DNA of 64,000 nt, from the NCBI RefSeq assembly GCF_004403065.1, contig NZ_SOHA01000028.1:145351-209350 (forward strand). The letters run 5' to 3'. Origin of the DNA: Cryobacterium cryoconiti (GTDB lineage Bacteria; Actinomycetota; Actinomycetes; Actinomycetales; Microbacteriaceae). Positions 56,845-64,000 of the stretch are shown piece after piece. Position numbers and translations under genes: made by a program. The notes beneath the pieces were generated by a model. The model worked only from the letters and a program-made list of their open reading frames with translations. It made no database searches and was not told where the DNA came from. How positions within the stretch are numbered: position 1 is the stretch's first letter; every line of letters begins with the position of its first letter.

Positions 56845-57315
56845 ATGCCGGACACACAGCAAGAACAGACTCCCGCCTCCAGCGACACCATCGTCGTCGG
56901 GCACGACGGATCGGGCTATGCCGATCACGCCGTGGCCGTGGCACTCGACCTGGCCCAGCAGCTGCACGCGCCGGTCGTTCTGGTGCGTGCATGGTCCATC
57001 GACACGGCGCCGCGCCCGGCCAACTGGACGTTCGGCTATGTCTCCTCGATCGAGGAGTACGCCGGCGCGGTGCGCGAAGAACTCGTCGAGGCCGTGATGG
57101 CCGAGGTGGCCCGCCACCCCGACCTGAAGGTCGAATACCGGGCCGTCTATGCCAGCCCGTTGAAGTCCCTCGTCGATGCGTCCCGGGGCGCACGGATGCT
57201 CGTCGTCGGTTCCCGCGGGCGCGGCGGACTCAGCGGAATGCTGCTGGGCTCCGTGAGCGAGCAGTGCGTGCGGCACGCCAAATGCCCGGTGCTGGTCGTG
57301 CGCCCGAACAGTTAG
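56845..57315 (+). CDS. Universal stress protein (UspA family)
   Basis: 156 residues, one USP domain. The ATP-binding loop GSRGRGGLSGMLLGSVS has the expected G-x2-G-x9-G-S spacing, and the N-terminus IVVGHDGSGYADHAV supplies the Asp. Probably a nucleotide-binding stress/dormancy protein. Monocistronic. Confidence 0.92.
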   Translation: MPDTQQEQTPASSDTIVVGHDGSGYADHAVAVALDLAQQLHAPVVLVRAWSIDTAPRPANWTFGYVSSIEEYAGAVREELVEAVMAEVARHPDLKVEYRAVYASPLKSLVDASRGARMLVVGSRGRGGLSGMLLGSVSEQCVRHAKCPVLVVRPNS

Positions 57316-57340
57316 CGGTGCCACCTCGGTCCAATCCGCC

Positions 57341-57562
57341 TCAGTCGGCGTCGATCCGGTTGCCCACGGCGAACCACGCCACGGCGCCGAAGACCGGCGC
57401 GCAGATGACGGCCAGTGCCCAGCTCGCCCGCGCCGCCTCATGAAGGTGGAACGCGCGGGTGATCTGCACCAGTGCCGCGATGATGAGGGCGATGCTCCCC
57501 AGCACCGCGAGGCCCCCGAGTCCGAGTGCGGCAACCTGCACCATGCTTGCGCTGTCGATCAT
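57341..57562 (-). CDS. Small membrane protein with PLDc_N-type domain
   Basis: 73 residues, two helices (about 8-33 and 46-66). The C-terminal CAPVFGAVAWFAVGNR fits the PLD-nuclease N-terminal domain found alone in many actinobacterial small membrane proteins. Function unknown. Convergent with the USP gene. Confidence 0.7.
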   Translation of the reverse strand: MIDSASMVQVAALGLGGLAVLGSIALIIAALVQITRAFHLHEAARASWALAVICAPVFGAVAWFAVGNRIDAD

Positions 57563-57655
57563 CTGTGACCCCCCACATTGATTCCCCGGCGATGCATCCC
57601 CGCAGCAGACGGCGACAAACTCGCCGCGGCTGTCCCCCGTGAAGGCATCGTGAAC

Positions 57656-57701
57656 CTAAACCATACCAAACAGTATCTTCCGCCGGGAGTATTCCCGGCG
57701 G
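57656..57701. promoter_or_regulatory. Possible autoregulatory element and hairpin before the TetR gene
   Basis: ATAC-CAAACA-GTAT (57663-57676) is a short inverted repeat resembling half of an actinobacterial ARE (receptor-binding) site. Next to it CCGCCGGGA (57680-57688) pairs perfectly with TCCCGGCGG (57693-57701) around GTAT. It lies 95-140 bp before the TetR start. Confidence 0.35.
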
Positions 57702-57795
57702 ATTGCTGGCCGGCGACGGATGCTTCGGCGAGCTGCCGGGCCAGCCTGGTCGGGGCGGTCGCTACGCTGGGACCGGGATCGAATCGAGGAGTGGC

Positions 57796-58491
57796 ATGGC
57801 GCAGCAGCAACGGGCGATCGGAACGCGGGCGGCGATCATCCGCGGCGCGGCGCAAGCATTCCGGGAGCACGGCTACGGCAGCACGACCCTCGCCGGTCTG
57901 GAAGCGGCCGCCGGAGTCACCAAGGGCGCGCTGTACTTTCACTTCGCGTCCAAGGAAGCCCTCGCGCTCGCCGTGATCGAGACGCAGCACGAGTCGTCCA
58001 TCGCCCTCGGCGCGGAGTATCTGGGGAGCACCCGGCCCGGGTTGGACGCCGCGATCAGAATGACGTTCGCGATGGCGAAGACCCTCCGGGACGACCCGGT
58101 GGTGAGCGCGGGCATCCGTCTCACCCTGGAGGCCTCCAATTTCTCGGTGCCCGTTGCGGCGCCCTACATCGACTGGATCGACATGTGCGGCCGACTGCTG
58201 CGGCGTGCGATCGACGAGGGCGATGCGGCCGCCGAACTGAACGTCGAGGCGGCCGCGCACTTCATCAGTCCGGCCTTCACGGGCGTGCAGACCGTGTCCG
58301 AGGTGCTCACCGGCCGGGACGACCTCTACCAGAGGGTGGAGGAGATGTGGACGCTGCTGTTGCCGGGCCTGCTCTCCGCCGCGCTGCCGGCCGAGCGTCG
58401 GGCGAACCTGGCCGCCCTGCCGGCTCTGCTGCGGCACGACTATGACGTGGCGGGCCGGACCCGGACGGGCCCGGCCGCTCCCGGTGCCTAG
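57796..58491 (+). CDS. TetR regulator of the gamma-butyrolactone-receptor type
   Basis: 231 residues. The HTH (RAAIIRGAAQAFREHGYGST, then GVTKGALYFHFASKEALALA) matches ArpA/ScbR-type receptors, including the GALYFHF and ASKEALA-VIETQ segments. The C-terminus has the Trp-containing helix ...YIDWIDMCGRLLRRAIDEGD. Such receptors repress antibiotic or developmental genes until a butyrolactone binds. No synthase (AfsA-like) is in the window, so it may be a pseudo-receptor. ATG 57796 has GAGGAG upstream. Confidence 0.85.
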   Translation: MAQQQRAIGTRAAIIRGAAQAFREHGYGSTTLAGLEAAAGVTKGALYFHFASKEALALAVIETQHESSIALGAEYLGSTRPGLDAAIRMTFAMAKTLRDDPVVSAGIRLTLEASNFSVPVAAPYIDWIDMCGRLLRRAIDEGDAAAELNVEAAAHFISPAFTGVQTVSEVLTGRDDLYQRVEEMWTLLLPGLLSAALPAERRANLAALPALLRHDYDVAGRTRTGPAAPGA

Positions 58492-58937
58492 TCTTCGTCG
58501 CTGACGACGACCAGGTTCACGGCGATGTTGCCGCGGGTGGCACGCGAGTACGGGCAGACCTGGTGGGCGGCCTCGAGGGCAGCCTGGGCGGTGGCCTCGT
58601 CGATGCCGGGCAGCTGGGCCTCGATCGTGACCTCGAAGTCGAAGCCGGTGGCCATTCCGCCGATCAGGTTGACGGTCAGCGTGACGGCGGAGTCGGCCAC
58701 GTCCAGCTTCTGCTGACGTGCGACCCCCTTGAGGGCGTTGTGGAAGCAGGCGGCCCAGCCGCTGGCGAAGAGCTGCTCGGGGTTGGTGCCGGGGCCGTTG
58801 TCGCCGCCCATTTCGGCGGGGATCGACAGGTCCAGCTGGAGCTTGTTGTCGCTCGTGACGACCTTGCCGCTTCGCCCGCCCCAGGAGGTCGCGGAGGCGG
58901 TGTAGACGGTGGTGCTCGTGGGGGTGGTCGTGCTCAT
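58488..58937 (-). CDS. ohr: Organic hydroperoxide resistance protein (Ohr/OsmC)
   Basis: 149 residues. Peroxidatic C64 in ASGWAACFHNAL and resolving C128 in HQVCPYSRATRGN, the Ohr arrangement. Thiol peroxidase acting on organic and fatty-acid hydroperoxides. ATG 58937 has AAGAGGA upstream. Divergent from a MarR gene (86 bp). The 3' ends of ohr and the TetR gene overlap by 4 bp. Confidence 0.93.
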   Translation of the reverse strand: MSTTTPTSTTVYTASATSWGGRSGKVVTSDNKLQLDLSIPAEMGGDNGPGTNPEQLFASGWAACFHNALKGVARQQKLDVADSAVTLTVNLIGGMATGFDFEVTIEAQLPGIDEATAQAALEAAHQVCPYSRATRGNIAVNLVVVSDED

Positions 58938-59023
58938 GGTGTCCTCTTTCGGGGCGTGGCGGGAGAGACTGGGTGTGTGCTCCGCAGGAAGTGCTTCGTA
59001 TTCGAAACAACTAGGGACGGTCG

Positions 59024-59551
59024 ATGAGTATTCCCGAACCCGCGGTGACCCCCGCCGAGATGCAGGCCTGGGCCGCAATTTTCGAGACGTCGAACACCGT
59101 GCAGTACGCCGCCGACCGCGAGCTGCGGGGGAGCGTCGGGCTGTCGCTGGCGCAGTTCGAGATTCTGGCGCGCATCGGTGAGGGGCCGGGATCGGCGCGC
59201 CGGATGACCGATATCGCCGACGAGCTCACGGTCTCCCGGAGCGGTCTCACCTACCAGATCGGCCAACTCGAGCAGCGCGGCCTGGTGGAGCGGCGCCCGG
59301 CCGCCGGCGATGAGCGCTCGGTGATGGCCCACCTCACACCGGCCGGCCGGGACTGCCTGACCAAAGGCGTCCCCGGCTATGTACGGCTGGTGCGGGGCAT
59401 GCTGTTCGACCGGATCAGCGCGGAGGATCTGGCGACGGTGACGAGGATTCTCGGCTCGGTGCGCACCGAGCTCAAGACCCAGCCGAAGCGGTCGACGTTC
59501 CGGCGGACGCGCGGGCCCGGCGGGAGCGCCACCACGCCCACACGGTCGTGA
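59024..59551 (+). CDS. MarR-family regulator divergent from ohr
   Basis: 175 residues. Winged HTH ADELTVSRSGLTYQIGQLEQRGLVERR and wing AGDERSV. Position suggests an OhrR role, but the only Cys is C111 after the wing; the N-terminal sensing Cys of OhrR is absent. Its 3' end overlaps the convergent PGPGW gene by 80 bp. Confidence 0.85.
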   Translation: MSIPEPAVTPAEMQAWAAIFETSNTVQYAADRELRGSVGLSLAQFEILARIGEGPGSARRMTDIADELTVSRSGLTYQIGQLEQRGLVERRPAAGDERSVMAHLTPAGRDCLTKGVPGYVRLVRGMLFDRISAEDLATVTRILGSVRTELKTQPKRSTFRRTRGPGGSATTPTRS

Positions 59552-59831
59552 GGATGCGCTTGAGCACCACCGCGAGGCGGTGCGCGGCAGGGAACTCCGT
59601 GCCGAGGATCGCGATGCCGAGGAAGACGACCAGCCAGCCGGGGCCGGGCAGCGGCACCAGGATCAGGCCGATCACGGCCACCGTGGAGCCGAGCACACCG
59701 ACCAGGACCCGGTAGACCCAGCGCAGTCGCGGATACCGGTCCACCCACGCGCGACTGCGGCGCAGGAAGCGCCGGATCGGGTGCCCGGAGCTGCGTCCGC
59801 TGTCGATGTCGCGCTGGAGGGAGACGGTCAT
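59472..59831 (-). CDS. PGPGW-motif small membrane protein (TIGR02611-like)
   Basis: 119 residues. Two adjacent helices (about 39-75) contain LVPLPGPGWLVVFLGIAILG, the defining motif. Basic N- and C-termini. Function unknown. ATG 59831 begins MTVSLQRDID. Long convergent overlap with the MarR gene. Confidence 0.8.
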   Translation of the reverse strand: MTVSLQRDIDSGRSSGHPIRRFLRRSRAWVDRYPRLRWVYRVLVGVLGSTVAVIGLILVPLPGPGWLVVFLGIAILGTEFPAAHRLAVVLKRILTTVWAWWRSRRARASAGTSTASAGS

Positions 59832-59979
59832 GCGTTCAGGGTAAAGCGGGACGCTGGGAAGCGGCTGCGCGGGCATCCGTCGCCGCCGTTGCTGCCTGGG
59901 GCCGGGGCGTGGGGTCGGCCCCGGGGGTACTGTGTGCGGCATCTGGAGGAACATCCGGGTCAACTGGAGGAGACGAATC

Positions 59980-60390
59980 ATGGCTGCAATTGCAAAGCGC
60001 GAACGCTTCGAGATGCCGGAGCCTGTGCGGCGCTTTTTCGAGGGTGACTGGGACGCCCCCTCACTGCGCGTGGAGGAATTCCGCGACGGTGACAACCTCG
60101 TCGTGAAGGCCGAAATGCCCGGCATCGACCCGGACAAGGATGTCGACGTGTCGGTCAGCGACGGCGTGCTGCACATCCAGGCGGAGCGGCAGGAGAAGAC
60201 CGAGCACAAGGGCAAGGACGGTTACCGGAGTGAGTTCCGGTACGGATCGTTCACGCGCGACATCGTGCTGCCCCGCGGGGTCAAGGAAGAGGATGTCACG
60301 GCGTCGTACCGGGACGGCGTGCTGGAAGTGCGCGTGCCGGTGCCCGAGGTCACCGAGTCGACCAAGAAGGTGCAGATCGCCCGCAGCTGA
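59980..60390 (+). CDS. Small heat-shock protein, Hsp20 family
   Basis: 136 residues. Alpha-crystallin domain (about 28-125) with EFRDGDNLVVKAEMPGIDP and YRDGVLEVRVPVPE. ATP-independent holdase chaperone. GGAGGAG upstream of ATG 59980. No CIRCE- or HAIR-like repeat was seen before it. Confidence 0.94.
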   Translation: MAAIAKRERFEMPEPVRRFFEGDWDAPSLRVEEFRDGDNLVVKAEMPGIDPDKDVDVSVSDGVLHIQAERQEKTEHKGKDGYRSEFRYGSFTRDIVLPRGVKEEDVTASYRDGVLEVRVPVPEVTESTKKVQIARS

Positions 60391-60428
60391 GCCCGCACCG
60401 CGACCGCGACGCGAACCGCGCACTCACA

Positions 60429-60486
60429 GTGCCCGTTCCGGTCGAGAGTGCCCGGCAGGCCGGGCACTCTCGACCGGAACGGGCAC
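60429..60486. repeat. Intergenic hairpin, family B copy 3
   Basis: Perfect 27-bp arms (60429-60455 and 60460-60486; left arm begins GTGCCCGTTCCGGTCGAGAG) and a CAGG loop. Best family B copy, 38 bp after the hsp20 stop. Confidence 0.95.
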
Positions 60487-60548
60487 TTTCATGGGTTGAC
60501 GGGGGGCGCCGTGCGGCCCCGAATGGGGGACGCATTGCCGCGATTCTC

Positions 60549-60596
60549 TTGACTCGGTCGGCCTTAACCGGTTTAGTTGGTGATACCAAACCGGTT
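60549..60596 (+). promoter_or_regulatory. Promoter with overlapping AACCGGTT operator pair
   Basis: TTGACT (60549-60554), 17-bp spacer, TTTAGT (60572-60577). Two AACCGGTT cores (60566-60573 and 60589-60596) in a 31-bp inverted arrangement cover the -10. The core is the same as in the LacI operators at 32618 and 32761. A LacI-type repressor is likely. Confidence 0.65.
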
Positions 60597-60620
60597 CAGG
60601 CTTGAACCAGGAGAGAAGAA

Positions 60621-62738
60621 ATGACGTACATCGCTGTTCGCTCAGAGTCCCCCCGCACACGATCAATGAAAGCCGTGGCCCTCACCGCCGCGGTCTCGAT
60701 GCTCCTCCTGGGAGCAGGAACTGCCGCGGCAGCCGCGGCTCCGCCGCCCGGAACCGCCGCTGCCGGGCTCGCCTCAGCGGCCGCCCTCAAGCCGAGGCCG
60801 GCCTCCACACCGCTGACCAATCTGTCGCACCTGAACTTCCTGCTCGACACCGTGCCGCTGACCGAGATCCCCGGGCACACCACGTATCAGATCGATGAGC
60901 AGCCCACCGCCCAGGCGCCGTGGACCTACTCCGACAAGAACGCCGACGGAAGCTACGGCCGGGTCGGTGGCGGAAGCCTCGACCCCGCGACCGGGCACTG
61001 GACTCAGGGTGCATACAACGCCGACGACGTGGCCCGCACGGCGGTCGTCTACCTGCGCCACTGGCAGCAGACCGGCGACGAGACCAGCCGCGAGCACGCG
61101 GTGCAGACGCTGCGCTCCCTCACGTACCTGCAGACCACGACCGGCCCGAACGCCGGCAACGTCGTGCTCTGGCAGCAGGCCGACGGCACTCTGACCCCCA
61201 GCGCCAGCCCGGTGGAACTGCCCGACCCGAGCGATTCGGCCGAGTCCTACTGGGTGGCCCGCACCGTCTGGGCCCTCGGTGAGGGTTACGCGGCGTTCCA
61301 GGACACCGACCCGGAGTTCGCGTCGTTCCTGCAGGACCGCCTACACCTCTCGCTCGACTCCCTCGAGCGCCAGTCGCTCGGCAAGTACGGCACCTACGAC
61401 GTGGCCGACGGAGTGAACGTGCCGGCCTGGCTGATCGCGGGCGGGGCGGATGCCTCGGCCGAGGCCGCGCTCGGCCTCGCCGCCTATGTCACGGCCGTCC
61501 CGGACGACGCCTCCGCGCGCACAGCGCTGACCCAGCTCTCCGAGGGCGTCGCCGAGATGTCCGCCGGCTCCGCCACCGAGTGGCCCTACGGCGCGATCAT
61601 GCCGTGGAACAAGTCGCAGACCCTGTGGCACGCCTGGGGCGGACTGGCCCCGGCCGCCGTCGCCACCGCGTCCACCGTGCTCGGGCGCTCCGACCTGCTT
61701 GGCGCCGCCGTAAAGGACGCCGCCCAGTTCACCCCGCAGCTGCTCGCCGCCGGCGGACCGGACAACGCCTGGAGCCCCACCCCGGGTGAGGCCCAGATCG
61801 CCTATGGCGTCGACTCCCGGGTGCAGGGTCTCGTCGCGACGGCGAAGGCCGCGAACGCTCCCGGTCTGCTCGACCTCGCCGCAGTGACCGCCGGCTGGTT
61901 CTTCGGCGCCAACCCGAACGGAGCCCCGGCCTACAACCCGGCCACCGGCACCGCTATCGACGGCATCGAGCAGGACGGCCGGATCAACCCCAACTCGGGC
62001 GCGGAATCCACCATCCATGCCCTGATGACCATGCTCACCCTGGACGCGAATCCGAAGCTGAAGGCCAAGGCCCTCGGCATCGACGAGACCGTCTCCACGG
62101 TGGGGCTCAGCGTTGTCGAGGCCGAGTCCGGCACCATCACCGGCAGCGGAGCCGTGGTCACGCCGCCGTCGTCGTGGACCGGCGAGGCCAACCTCTCCGG
62201 CGGCGCCTACGTGGCGCTGGCTGCGGGCGACTCGCTGAGCATCCCGGTTCCCGCCACCGACCAGGCTCGCAACGTCTTCCCGATCGTGAACCAGGGTGAG
62301 GCCGACTCCGGGACCACGACCTGGTCCTCCGCTTCGTCGGCGCTGGGCGCTACGAGTAACGGCGGCGCGGGCGCGCAGGGCATCACGGATGCCCCGGGAC
62401 GCCTGATGCCGCTCTCGCTCGAGGAGGCACTGCCGGGCGTGGACACCGCCGTCGTCGGCGTTGCCGGTGGGGCGGCATCCGTTGACGCGCTGCTGATCCA
62501 GCCGCTGATCTCGACGATCACGGTGACCGGTTCGGCGGGGGAGTCCACGGTGTACGTCAGCGCCGCGAACGAGACCAGTGTGCGCACGGTCGTCGTGCCG
62601 CGCGGCTACAAGCTGGCGCAGCAGGCGTTCGATGCGACTGGCAAGCCTGTCGCATCCGTCGACAAGAAGGCCCCGAAGACGGGGGCCGTGACGGTCGCCG
62701 CCGGCGGGTTCACGGTGGCGAAGCTGGTGCGCAAGTAG
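60621..62738 (+). CDS. Secreted alpha/alpha-toroid glycosidase-like protein
   Basis: 705 residues. Sec signal peptide (about 1-40, ending AAAAAA-PPP), then a helical catalytic-like domain (about 60-500): GAYNADDVARTAVVYLRHW, ESYWVARTVWALGEGYAAFQ and DGIEQDGRINPNSGAESTIH recall six-hairpin glycosidases, with no clear family. Residues ~505-705 are beta-rich, Ser/Thr/Gly-rich and may bind carbohydrate or the cell wall. GGAGAG precedes ATG 60621. Its promoter carries AACCGGTT LacI-type cores. Confidence 0.7.
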   Translation: MTYIAVRSESPRTRSMKAVALTAAVSMLLLGAGTAAAAAAPPPGTAAAGLASAAALKPRPASTPLTNLSHLNFLLDTVPLTEIPGHTTYQIDEQPTAQAPWTYSDKNADGSYGRVGGGSLDPATGHWTQGAYNADDVARTAVVYLRHWQQTGDETSREHAVQTLRSLTYLQTTTGPNAGNVVLWQQADGTLTPSASPVELPDPSDSAESYWVARTVWALGEGYAAFQDTDPEFASFLQDRLHLSLDSLERQSLGKYGTYDVADGVNVPAWLIAGGADASAEAALGLAAYVTAVPDDASARTALTQLSEGVAEMSAGSATEWPYGAIMPWNKSQTLWHAWGGLAPAAVATASTVLGRSDLLGAAVKDAAQFTPQLLAAGGPDNAWSPTPGEAQIAYGVDSRVQGLVATAKAANAPGLLDLAAVTAGWFFGANPNGAPAYNPATGTAIDGIEQDGRINPNSGAESTIHALMTMLTLDANPKLKAKALGIDETVSTVGLSVVEAESGTITGSGAVVTPPSSWTGEANLSGGAYVALAAGDSLSIPVPATDQARNVFPIVNQGEADSGTTTWSSASSALGATSNGGAGAQGITDAPGRLMPLSLEEALPGVDTAVVGVAGGAASVDALLIQPLISTITVTGSAGESTVYVSAANETSVRTVVVPRGYKLAQQAFDATGKPVASVDKKAPKTGAVTVAAGGFTVAKLVRK

Positions 62739-62766
62739 GGCCGGTTCCCCGGTCCGAACACTGACC

Positions 62767-62824
62767 GTGCCCGTTCCGGTCGAGAGTGCCCGCTGTGCGG
62801 GTCACTCTCGACCGGAACGGGCAC
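62767..62824. repeat. Intergenic hairpin, family B copy 4
   Basis: Arms 62767-62793 and 62797-62824 pair fully except for one extra base; the core TTCCGGTCGAGAGTG is intact. Between the glycosidase-like stop and the convergent arsC-like gene. Confidence 0.9.
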
Positions 62825-62861
62825 TCTCGCGTGGCGAGTGTCACTCGGGCTACGGCTGGGC

Positions 62862-63530
62862 CTAGGGCAGTGGCTGCGGATCGACGCCGAGCGTCGCGAG
62901 CATGGCCTCGACCTGGCGCCGGATCTGGTCCCGGATGCGACGCACCTCCTCGATCGGCTGCCCGGCCGGGTCGGTCAGGGCCCAGTCCTGGTAGAGCTTG
63001 CCCGGGTAGACCGGGCAGGCGTCTCCGCAGCCCATGGTGACGACGACGTCGGCGGCCTGCACGACGTCATCCGTCAGTGGTTTCGGGAACTCGTCCTGGA
63101 AATCGAGGCCGAGCTCCGTCATCACCGCCATCACCGTGGGGTTCAAACCCTTGGCCGGCGCCGAACCGGCCGAACGCACGTGCACCCGGCCGCCGGACAG
63201 GGCCTGGGTCAGCACGGCCGCCATCTGGGACCGCCCCGCGTTCTGCTCGCAGACGAACAGCACCTCGGGGACGTCCTTCTCGATCGCACCCTTGGCCTGG
63301 GCCAGCGCGGTCAGGCGATCCGTGGCGTAACGCCCCGTGTTGGTCACGAGGAACGCCGTGACCGTCGACGTGCGCAGCAGCGACGTGTACGACTCGAGCA
63401 CATAGCGCTCGATCGTCTCGCCGCCGAAAATGCCCGAGAACCGCCGGGTGAGGTCAGCAGCCAGCCGCCGCAGGGACTCCTCGGGGAAGGCCAGCCCGGG
63501 CAGGGCATTGCGTGCGCTCAGATCGCTCAT
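62862..63530 (-). CDS. ArsC-type phosphatase with N-terminal helical domain
   Basis: 222 residues. Residues 1-85 form a three-helix bundle seen in other actinobacterial ArsC proteins (FAEESLRRL-like start, RYATDRLTAL end). Residues 88-215 are a low-molecular-weight phosphatase-like ArsC domain with P-loop CEQNAGRSQMA, later MGCGDACPVYPGK. The usual CVHNAGRS is changed. It probably reduces arsenate through a mycothiol adduct (arsenate-mycothiol transferase); the second copy lies just upstream. Confidence 0.88.
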   Translation of the reverse strand: MSDLSARNALPGLAFPEESLRRLAADLTRRFSGIFGGETIERYVLESYTSLLRTSTVTAFLVTNTGRYATDRLTALAQAKGAIEKDVPEVLFVCEQNAGRSQMAAVLTQALSGGRVHVRSAGSAPAKGLNPTVMAVMTELGLDFQDEFPKPLTDDVVQAADVVVTMGCGDACPVYPGKLYQDWALTDPAGQPIEEVRRIRDQIRRQVEAMLATLGVDPQPLP

Positions 63531-63542
63531 GGCGGGTCGAAC

Positions 63543-63953
63543 CTATGCCTGGGCGGGCAGGATCTCGGCGAGCAGGGCCTGGATGCGGGCCTTGATCTCG
63601 TCGCGGATCGGGCGCACGGACTCGATGCCCTGGCCGGCCGGGTCGGCGAGTTCCCAGTCCTCGTAGCGCTTGCCGGGGAAGATCGGGCAGGTGTCGCCAC
63701 AGCCCATGGTGATCACGACGTCCGATTCCTTCACGGCCTCGGTGGTGAGGATCTTCGGCACGTTGTGCGCGATGTCGATGCCCTCCTCGTTCATGGCCTC
63801 GATGGCGACGGGGTTGATCTGGTCTTTCGGCGCCGAGCCGGCGGAGAGCACCTCGACGCGGCCTTCGGACAGGGCCGTCATGTAGCCGGCGGCCATCTGG
63901 GAGCGGCCCGCGTTGTGCACGCAGACGAAGAGAACGGTGGGCTTTTCGGTCAT
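63543..63953 (-). CDS. arsC: Arsenate reductase ArsC (LMW phosphatase fold)
   Basis: 136 residues. P-loop CVHNAGRSQMAAGY near the N-terminus and MGCGDTCPIFPGKRYEDWEL near the C-terminus. ATG 63953 chosen because AAAGGA lies 9 bases upstream; ATG 63962 lies directly against that site. Precedes the longer ArsC paralogue by 12 bp, so they are co-transcribed. Other ars genes may lie beyond the window. Confidence 0.92.
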   Translation of the reverse strand: MTEKPTVLFVCVHNAGRSQMAAGYMTALSEGRVEVLSAGSAPKDQINPVAIEAMNEEGIDIAHNVPKILTTEAVKESDVVITMGCGDTCPIFPGKRYEDWELADPAGQGIESVRPIRDEIKARIQALLAEILPAQA

Positions 63954-63978
63954 GATCGGCATTCCTTTTTCATTTTCT

Positions 63979-63997
63979 GGGGGGGGGGGGGGGGGGG
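63979..63997. repeat. 19-base homopolymeric G run at the window end
   Basis: Nineteen consecutive G followed by TTT at the last position of the window, 26 bp upstream of arsC. May be a contig-end sequencing artefact (two-colour Illumina chemistry yields false poly-G) rather than genomic. Confidence 0.6.
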
Positions 63998-64000
63998 TTT

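Noticed and set aside
60621..62738. GH9 cellulase
   Set aside because: Only isolated segments resemble GH9; the catalytic Asp/Glu arrangement could not be confirmed.

Overview
The window is G+C-rich, densely packed actinobacterial chromosome. A Microbacteriaceae member such as Cryobacterium or a relative is most likely (inference). Support comes from a NusG with a long acidic N-terminal extension, a class Ib nrdHIEF operon, a RamB-type regulator divergent from malate synthase, a gamma-butyrolactone-receptor-like TetR protein, two ArsC proteins of the kind found in mycothiol users, and pervasive GTG starts with ATGA/GTGA overlaps. No rRNA, tRNA, CRISPR array, transposase or prophage was seen.

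Layout. 1-2.4 kb: nusG-rplK-rplA with an intrinsic terminator. 2.4-9.1 kb: a GntR-Cache protein-APC permease operon, then a CoA-transferase/glutaryl-CoA dehydrogenase/GntR set that looks like glutarate catabolism. 9.1-13.6 kb: an ABC ATPase homologue that has lost its catalytic residues, divergent from a three-gene operon (circularly permuted ATP-grasp, alpha-E protein, transglutaminase) of the predicted amidoligase/peptide-synthesis type. 13.7-18.7 kb: FAD amine oxidoreductase, RamB-like repressor and malate synthase. 18.8-30.1 kb: GNAT, photolyase, quinone oxidoreductase, YqaJ-like nuclease, MacB-like ABC pair with a divergent two-component system, and a DHA2 efflux pump with MarR. 30.4-31.4 kb: rplJ-rplL with an attenuator-like leader, 28 kb away from rplKA.

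31.5-36.5 kb: LacI regulator and an alpha-glucoside-type ABC importer sharing TGGAACCGGTTCC operators. 36.6-42.6 kb: ABC exporter, then cystathionine beta-synthase, cystathionine gamma-synthase and an amino-acid permease (transsulfuration). 42.8-48.1 kb: second LacI regulator and a ChvE/GguAB-type multiple-monosaccharide importer. 48.6-49.6 kb: orphan AbiEi-like protein with a PD-(D/E)XK-like C-terminus. 50.0-54.0 kb: nrdHIEF with NrdR-like and DnaA-like boxes. 54.1-64 kb: small stress and envelope genes (DUF1801, secreted repeat protein, lysozyme-like protein, USP, TetR, Ohr/MarR, Hsp20), a secreted alpha/alpha-toroid protein and two ArsC proteins. The window ends in a 19-G run.

The most unusual features are not genes. 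Four exactly 60-bp intergenic palindromes (family A) pair-wise bracket two single genes, the FAD oxidoreductase and the AbiEi-like gene. A second hairpin family (family B, core TTCCGGTCGAGAGTG) occurs four times, with one diverged relative and one unrelated long hairpin. The 9-mer ACGGATGCC occurs at least 23 times on the two strands, against about one expected from base composition.
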